Assembly (NCBI GenBank): GCA_001564205.1
Contig: LKMY01000013.1
Location: 1-18,163 of the forward strand
DNA from: Nanohaloarchaea archaeon PL-Br10_U2g5
Lineage (GTDB): Archaea; Halobacteriota; Halobacteria; Halobacteriales; Haloferacaceae
DNA length: 18,163 nt
Reading direction: 5' to 3'
This document shows, one piece after another, positions 13,769-18,163 of the stretch (within the stretch, counting starts at the first letter, position 1; each line of letters begins with the position of its first letter). The notes under the pieces are model-generated. The model saw only the letters and a list, made by a program, of their open reading frames with translations. It did not search any database and was not told where the DNA came from. A program made the translations under genes and the position numbers.

Positions 13769-15400
13769 TCATCTGTCCGTCACCTTCCCGTCCGCTCGAT
13801 CCGCCGCATCCGCCTCTGCATTCCGTTTTTGCGGATCGCCGTAGCCGCCGCCGCCCGGCGTTCGAACCGTCACCGTCGTTCCGGAAGACACGTCGACCGT
13901 CGTCTTCGCGGCGACGGGTGCGCCGTCGATCAGGTTCTCGCCCGGCTCGCCGGGGCGGCCGCCGTCGACCCCCGCGGGCGCATGGCGGCGGCGCTCGGTG
14001 AGGAGGGACACCGTCGCATTCGTCTCCACCCGAACTGAGCGCTCGATACCCAGCCCGCCGCGGTGTCGCCCGTCGCCGCCGCTGTTCTCGCGGAGCGCGT
14101 AACGCACGACAGAGAGCGGGTACTCCGTCTCCAGCGATTCGACGGGCGTGTTCAGGGTGTTCGTCATTCCGACCTGCACGCCGTCCATCCCGTCTTTCGT
14201 CGACCGCCCCCCGAACCCGCCGCCGATCGTCTCGTAGTAGGTGAACGAGCCGCCGTCAGCCCCGCTTCCGCTCCGCCCGCCGATCGTGAGGTTGTTCATC
14301 GTTCCCTGGCTCGCAGCGGGAACGCGGTCCGGGACGGCGTTCGCGAAGGCGGCGAAGACGACGTCGGTGACGCGTTGGCTCGTCTCGACGTTCCCGCCGA
14401 CGACCGCTGCCGGCGGTGAGGGGTTCAGAAGCGATCCCGCTGGGGCGTCGATCCGGATCGGTTCATAACAGCCGTGATTCGGCGGAATTTCGGGGTCAGT
14501 CACGCAGCGAATGACGAAGTACGTCGCGCTCTTCGCGATCGCCAGCGGCGCGTTGAAGTTGCCCTCCACCTGGTCCGCGGTCCCCGCGAAATCGACGTCG
14601 ATCCGCGCCCCCTCGACCGTTACCGCGACGCGGAGCGGGATGTCTTCGTCGGTCACGCCGTCACCCTCCAACACGTCTGCCGCCTCGTACGTGCCGTCGG
14701 GAAGCGATCGAATCTCTTCGATGATCCGGTCTGCGGAGTAGTCGATCACCGCGTCGAACGCGCGTTCGACGAGGTCGAGACCGTGTTCGTCGACGAGGTC
14801 TCGAAGGCGGCTCTCGGCTCGCTCGTTCGCCGCGATCTGTGCTCGGAAGTCCGCGCGGCGCTCGTCCGGATTCCGGACGTTCGCGAGCAGCAGATCGAGC
14901 AGTGCCTCGTCGCGCTCGCCGGCCGTCACCAGTCGAGTCGGTGGGATTCGGAGCCCCTCTTGGTAGATCTCGCGCGCGCCGGCCGGCATACTCCCCGGCG
15001 TCATTCCACCCACATCGGCGTGATGAGCGCGAGAAACGGCGTAGCCGAGTATCCCCGAACCGTTCTCCCCGTCGAGTGCGATCGGCGAGACGAGCGTCAC
15101 GTCGGGCAGGTGCGTCCCGCCGGTGAACGGGTCGTTGAGCACGAACACGTCTCCCGGATCCGGGTCGCGGTCGCGGACGGCGGCGACGGCCTCCGGCATC
15201 GCACCGAGGTGGACGGGGATGTGTTCCGCCTGCGCGACCATCCTCCCGTCGGCGTCGAACAGCGCAGTCGAGCAGTCCTGTCGCTCTTTGATGTTCGGAG
15301 AGTACGCGCCGCGAATCAGCAGCTGTCCCATCTCCTCGGCGATTCCTTCCAGCTGGTTGCGAAACACTTCGAGCGTCACCGGATCGACGTCGGTCGTCAT
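13769..15400 (-). CDS. hyuB: Hydantoinase B / oxoprolinase B-type subunit
   Basis: 543 residues from the ATG at 15400, which overlaps the hyuA TGA (ATGA). This is the second subunit of ATP-dependent amide-ring or carboxylase enzymes (N-methylhydantoinase, oxoprolinase, acetone/acetophenone carboxylase, caprolactamase). Characteristic blocks: the start [17 protein letters not shown] (9-25), [14 protein letters not shown] (87-100), the likely metal-ligand stretch [12 protein letters not shown] (121-132), [16 protein letters not shown] (280-295), [15 protein letters not shown] (361-375), [11 protein letters not shown] (389-399), [14 protein letters not shown] (438-451) and the C-terminal GGGGYGDP (516-523). 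A longer frame reaches 16498, but it is Arg-rich and lies inside hyuA. The family length (about 520-570) fits. The substrate is not identifiable, because no neighbouring racemase, carbamoylase, transporter or ring-opening enzyme is encoded. Confidence 0.88.
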   Translation of the reverse strand: MTTDVDPVTLEVFRNQLEGIAEEMGQLLIRGAYSPNIKERQDCSTALFDADGRMVAQAEHIPVHLGAMPEAVAAVRDRDPDPGDVFVLNDPFTGGTHLPDVTLVSPIALDGENGSGILGYAVSRAHHADVGGMTPGSMPAGAREIYQEGLRIPPTRLVTAGERDEALLDLLLANVRNPDERRADFRAQIAANERAESRLRDLVDEHGLDLVERAFDAVIDYSADRIIEEIRSLPDGTYEAADVLEGDGVTDEDIPLRVAVTVEGARIDVDFAGTADQVEGNFNAPLAIAKSATYFVIRCVTDPEIPPNHGCYEPIRIDAPAGSLLNPSPPAAVVGGNVETSQRVTDVVFAAFANAVPDRVPAASQGTMNNLTIGGRSGSGADGGSFTYYETIGGGFGGRSTKDGMDGVQVGMTNTLNTPVESLETEYPLSVVRYALRENSGGDGRHRGGLGIERSVRVETNATVSLLTERRRHAPAGVDGGRPGEPGENLIDGAPVAAKTTVDVSSGTTVTVRTPGGGGYGDPQKRNAEADAADRADGKVTDR

Positions 15401-17511
15401 CGTTCGTCCTCCGTTTGCGACGTCCGATCGAGCACCAACGCGCCACCCCCCCGGATTCCGGCCGCCCATGCCGGTGGAACGACCGTCGTGCTCTCGGCCT
15501 GTTCGAGCACGGCGGGTCCCCGGACCCGATCGCCGACCGACAACGCGGCCCGGTCGTACACAGTCGTCTCGACGGTCCCCGTCTCCGGGAACGTCGCGTT
15601 GCGGCTCCCGCGTTCGGCCGTCTCCTCCCCCACGTGCCGCACGGTCGGTGGGTCGTTCTCGATCGTCGCCGTGACTCGGAGGTTCACGGCCTCGACCGCC
15701 CCGTCGAGTCGGTAGCCGTAGGCGCGCTCGTGCACGTCGTGGAACCGCTCGACGAGGGCGTTCGGCTCGAAAGCAGCCGTCTCGACCGGCACCGTCAGCT
15801 CGAAGCTCTGACCGGCATACCGGCAGTCGGCCGCCCGTTCGATCCGCGCCGCAGTCGGGTCCGAGGCGTCCGCGAGCACCCGATCGGTCAGCTCGTCGTA
15901 GGTCGCCGCCGCCGCGTCGGCGACTGATCCGTTCTCGGCTCCCAACCCCTTGCCGGCTCCCGGCACGGCGTCGGTTATCGGGGTATCCGCGTCCGGCTCC
16001 GAGAGCGGGAGCCGGACGGTCCGGACCGCGTCGTGTGACTCGTCGGCTGCGAGCAGGCCGTACGCCGACAACACGCCGGCGGGGCCGGGAACGATAACCC
16101 TTGAGACGCCGAGGCGGTCGGCGAGCGCGGCGGCGTGTATCGGCCCCGCTCCGCCGAAGGCGACGAGGCCGAACCGACGCGGGTCGTGACCCCGTTTGAC
16201 CGTCACCGATCGGATCGCCCGCGTCATCGTCGCGTTCGCGACCCGATGAACGCCGCGGGCGGCGTCGGTCGCGTCTCCCAGTCCGGTCGCGTCCGCCAAG
16301 CGGTCGAGCGCGGCGGCGGCGTCGTCGACGTCGATCGAGAGCTCGCCGCCGAGAGCGGTGTTCGCGCCGATATAGCCGAGCACGACGTTCGCATCGGTGA
16401 CTGTCGCCCGGGTCCCACCCCTGCCGTAGCAGGCCGGACCGGGCTCCGCACCCGCTGATTCCGGACCGACGCGCAGCGCGCCGCCGGCGTCGGTCCACGC
16501 GATCGAGCCGCCGCCCGCGCCGACCGTCTCCACGTCCACCATCGGCGTTCGGATCGGGATCCCGTCGATCTCCGCGTCAGACGTCCGTGCGGCCGTCCCC
16601 TCGCGGACGAGGCTCACGTCACTCGACGTGCCGCCCATGTCGAAGGTGACGACGCCCTCGACGGAGCCATCTCCGACCTTGTCGGTCCCGCGGTCGCCGC
16701 CCGCGACTGTCGCCGCTCCGATCACGCCCGCAGCCGGCCCGGACAGCACCGTTCGGATCGCGTTCTCGCGGACCGTCTCCACGTCGGCGACGCCGCCGTT
16801 CGAGCCCATGATCCGCGGGTCCGGAAGCCCCTCGTCGCGGGCGCTTTTCAGTAGTCGGCCGAGGTACCCGCCCGTCCCGGGCGACACGTACGCTTCGGCG
16901 ACGGTCGTCGCCGTGCGCTCGTACTCGCGGAACTCCGGGAGCACCTCGTAGGAGGCGGAGACCGGCACGTCGAGCGCTTCTCGGAGCACGTTCGCGACTC
17001 GTTGTTCGTTTTCCGGGTGCGCGTACGCGTGTAACAGACAGACAGCGACGCTTTCGGCGTCCGTGGCCGCGATCTCCGCCGCGGTCTCTCGGATCGCATC
17101 GTCGTCGACCGGCGTTTCGATCCCGCCAGGAGCGGCGCGCTCGTCGATCTCGAAGCGTCGTCGTCGGGGGACGAGCGGCTCCGGCTTCTCCGCGTTCAGA
17201 TCGTACAGGTCCGGGCGCGCTTGCCGGCCGATCTCCAAGACGTCGCGGAATCCCGCCGTCGTGACGAGCGCGGTTCGTGCGCCGTCGCGTTCGAGGAGCG
17301 CGTTCACCGAGACCGTCATCGCGTGGGCGAACCGGTCGATATCGGTCGGCTCGATCCCGGCCGTCTCGCAGGCCTTGTGGATCCCGTCGATGACGCCGAT
17401 CTGCTGATCGGTCGTGGTCGGCACCTTGGCGGTCGTGAGGTCGCCGTCGACGAGCAGCGCCACGTCAGTGAACGTGCCACCGACGTCGACGCCGATCCGC
17501 GTGTCCGTCAT
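15397..17511 (-). CDS. hyuA: Hydantoinase A / oxoprolinase A-type ATP-binding subunit
   Basis: 704 residues from the ATG at 17511. It carries the ATP-dependent activating step for hydantoinase/oxoprolinase-like complexes. The N-terminal acetate/sugar-kinase-like phosphate motif is GVDVGGTFTD (7-16). Further blocks are GSNGGVADVET (237-247), VLSGPAAGVIGA (255-266), TFDMGGTSSDVSLV (289-302), VGAGGGSIAWTDAGG (330-344), GPACYGRGGTRATVTDANVV (358-377) and FGGAGPIHAAALADRLG (452-468). Together these are the complete set for the Hydantoinase_A/Hydant_A_N family, with normal length (about 680-710). An in-frame Met at 17592 exists, but the conserved region begins directly after the ATG at 17511 and the extension is basic. 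It pairs with hyuB through a 4-base ATGA overlap, indicating stoichiometric coupled translation. Substrate unknown. Confidence 0.9.
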   Translation of the reverse strand: MTDTRIGVDVGGTFTDVALLVDGDLTTAKVPTTTDQQIGVIDGIHKACETAGIEPTDIDRFAHAMTVSVNALLERDGARTALVTTAGFRDVLEIGRQARPDLYDLNAEKPEPLVPRRRRFEIDERAAPGGIETPVDDDAIRETAAEIAATDAESVAVCLLHAYAHPENEQRVANVLREALDVPVSASYEVLPEFREYERTATTVAEAYVSPGTGGYLGRLLKSARDEGLPDPRIMGSNGGVADVETVRENAIRTVLSGPAAGVIGAATVAGGDRGTDKVGDGSVEGVVTFDMGGTSSDVSLVREGTAARTSDAEIDGIPIRTPMVDVETVGAGGGSIAWTDAGGALRVGPESAGAEPGPACYGRGGTRATVTDANVVLGYIGANTALGGELSIDVDDAAAALDRLADATGLGDATDAARGVHRVANATMTRAIRSVTVKRGHDPRRFGLVAFGGAGPIHAAALADRLGVSRVIVPGPAGVLSAYGLLAADESHDAVRTVRLPLSEPDADTPITDAVPGAGKGLGAENGSVADAAAATYDELTDRVLADASDPTAARIERAADCRYAGQSFELTVPVETAAFEPNALVERFHDVHERAYGYRLDGAVEAVNLRVTATIENDPPTVRHVGEETAERGSRNATFPETGTVETTVYDRAALSVGDRVRGPAVLEQAESTTVVPPAWAAGIRGGGALVLDRTSQTEDER

Positions 17512-17533
17512 GGAGTGGTGTATGCGCGCGGAT

Positions 17534-17540
17534 GGTATGG
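17534..17540 (-). promoter_or_regulatory. TATA-like element before hyuA
   Basis: The minus-strand sequence CCATACC is centred about 26 bases upstream of the hyuA ATG. It is weak, supported mainly by position. Confidence 0.3.
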
Positions 17541-17648
17541 AAGTACGGGCGGGTCGTCCCATCCTGAACCGCGACCGAACACGCGCCGCCACTCTGTCGG
17601 TCCGACCGGGTACAAAACGCTAAGTGGCGGGGGATCGAGAATACAGAT

Positions 17649-17954
17649 ATGTGGCGCTCCCGGAAAAGCCGGGACCGGAGATCGGTGATCTGCATCGCGT
17701 GTGGGGAGTCGGTGCTGCGCGAGGACGCGCGCGAGTACGATAAGGAGGGCGACCGGTGGACCCGGCGCGACAAGGCGTTCGAATACCTCTGTACCGACTG
17801 CGACGACGAGCTCTGTCACCAACCCCGCGACGGGCTCGAATCGCTAATCCTCTCTATCGAATCCGACGGGCTCTCTCGCGAGGAGTTTCTCGAACGCTAC
17901 GTCGACGCCGTCGACGACGCGGCGTCGACGAAACGCTCCGAGCGCGACCAGTAA
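17649..17954 (+). CDS. 101-residue haloarchaeal zinc-finger protein (DUF7562-like)
   Basis: Begins with a basic leader, MWRSRKSRDRRS, followed by two CxxC pairs: Cys15/Cys18 (CIACGE) and Cys48/Cys51 (CTDC), with Cys56/His57 close by. These give a four-cysteine zinc site with an intervening charged segment (REDAREYDKEGDRWTRRDKA, about 24-43). The C-terminal half (60-90) is a single amphipathic helical region, LILSIESDGLSREEFLERYV. I recall a haloarchaeal family with this CIACGE...YDKxGDRW...CHQPRDGLE pattern (probably DUF7562) but cannot verify it. Roles in transcription or RNA contact are possible; no experiment-backed function is known to me. It is transcribed away from hyuA, and an AT-rich ACAAAACG about 32-39 bases before the ATG is a possible promoter. 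Confidence 0.78.
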   Translation: MWRSRKSRDRRSVICIACGESVLREDAREYDKEGDRWTRRDKAFEYLCTDCDDELCHQPRDGLESLILSIESDGLSREEFLERYVDAVDDAASTKRSERDQ

Positions 17955-18040
17955 CTCAGTACGACCCGGTCCGCGAGACGATGGCCGGTGACCGCCCTCG
18001 GTCTTCGGCTGACCGACGCCGATCCCGTCCCCGACAGGCC

Positions 18041-18048
18041 TTTCTAAC
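18041..18048 (+). promoter_or_regulatory. TATA-like box of the right-edge gene
   Basis: TTTCTAAC is centred about 25 bases before the ATG at 18069. It supports a leaderless start for the partial gene at the window edge. Confidence 0.5.
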
Positions 18049-18068
18049 GGACCCGCCTTGATGACCGT

Positions 18069-18163
18069 ATGTCTGATGACGAGCCGAAACAGGGGTCCGC
18101 CGAGGACCAGGGCCCGGTGACGATCACGGAGGCGTTGGCCGACCGCCTCGCCGAGAAGCGGAC
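18069..18163 (+). CDS. Start of an unidentified haloarchaeal protein (3'-truncated)
   Basis: The ATG at 18069 opens a frame that stays open to the window edge (31 complete codons). The visible product begins MSDDEPKQGSAEDQGPVTIT and continues with a short helical, charged stretch ending EKR. The acidic start is typical of haloarchaeal proteins. The frame is supported by the TATA-like box about 25 bases upstream. An earlier ATG at 18061 is out of frame and closes at a TGA in 18074-18076. Too little is visible to assign a family. Confidence 0.6.
   Translation, partial: MSDDEPKQGSAEDQGPVTITEALADRLAEKR

Noticed and set aside
15401..16498. Long N-terminal extension of hyuB
   Set aside because: It is Arg-rich, lies wholly inside hyuA in another frame, and the conserved HyuB start follows the ATG at 15400.

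Overview
The window is a stretch of haloarchaeal chromosome, most likely Halorubrum or a close relative. The basis is high G+C, strongly acid-rich predicted proteins, TATA-like boxes about 25-30 bases before several start codons (the leaderless pattern of haloarchaea), very few CTAG tetramers, and several haloarchaea-specific small proteins. I found no tRNA, rRNA, CRISPR array, transposase, integrase or phage gene. It reads as an ordinary core-type region with some local peculiarities.

Layout. 1-698: 3' part of a very acidic protein of unknown role that begins upstream of the window. 741-2013: an HTH regulator of the archaeal HAMAP MF_00584 type (minus strand) and a repeat-rich divergent promoter region. 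2014-3447: tiaS, the enzyme that makes agmatidine in tRNA-Ile2. 3507-3878: a small VOC/glyoxalase-fold protein. 3907-4717: three tiny minus-strand genes, two of them encoding paired-CxxC zinc-ribbon proteins. 4814-5935: an M24 (Xaa-Pro dipeptidase-like) metallopeptidase with all five metal ligands. 6213-6996: a DUF5789-like protein and a DUF302 protein.

7128-11579: a MoxR / DUF58 / DUF4129 assembly. The MoxR AAA+ ATPase is on the plus strand. It converges on a four-gene minus-strand operon (DUF4129, DUF7269-like, DUF58, DUF7519-like) whose three junctions are all 4-base ATGA overlaps. By analogy with other MoxR-DUF58 loci this should be a chaperone/maturation system acting at the membrane; its client is unknown.

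11922-13688: a two-gene K+(Na+)/H+ antiporter unit of KhtT/KhtU type, with an RCK_C regulatory subunit upstream of a membrane antiporter that lacks its own RCK domain. 13769-17511: hyuA-hyuB, an ATP-dependent hydantoinase/oxoprolinase-type pair overlapping by ATGA, with no companion gene that reveals the substrate. 17649-17954: a haloarchaeal zinc-finger protein. 18069-end: the first codons of an unidentified gene.

The most unusual signal is structural. Three genes have a short direct duplication (15-24 bases) that spans or abuts the stop codon and repeats just downstream: the HTH regulator, tiaS and the 70-residue zinc-ribbon gene. A three-copy 25-base tandem array sits in the tiaS/regulator divergent promoter region. 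I see no convincing new defence or mobile system.
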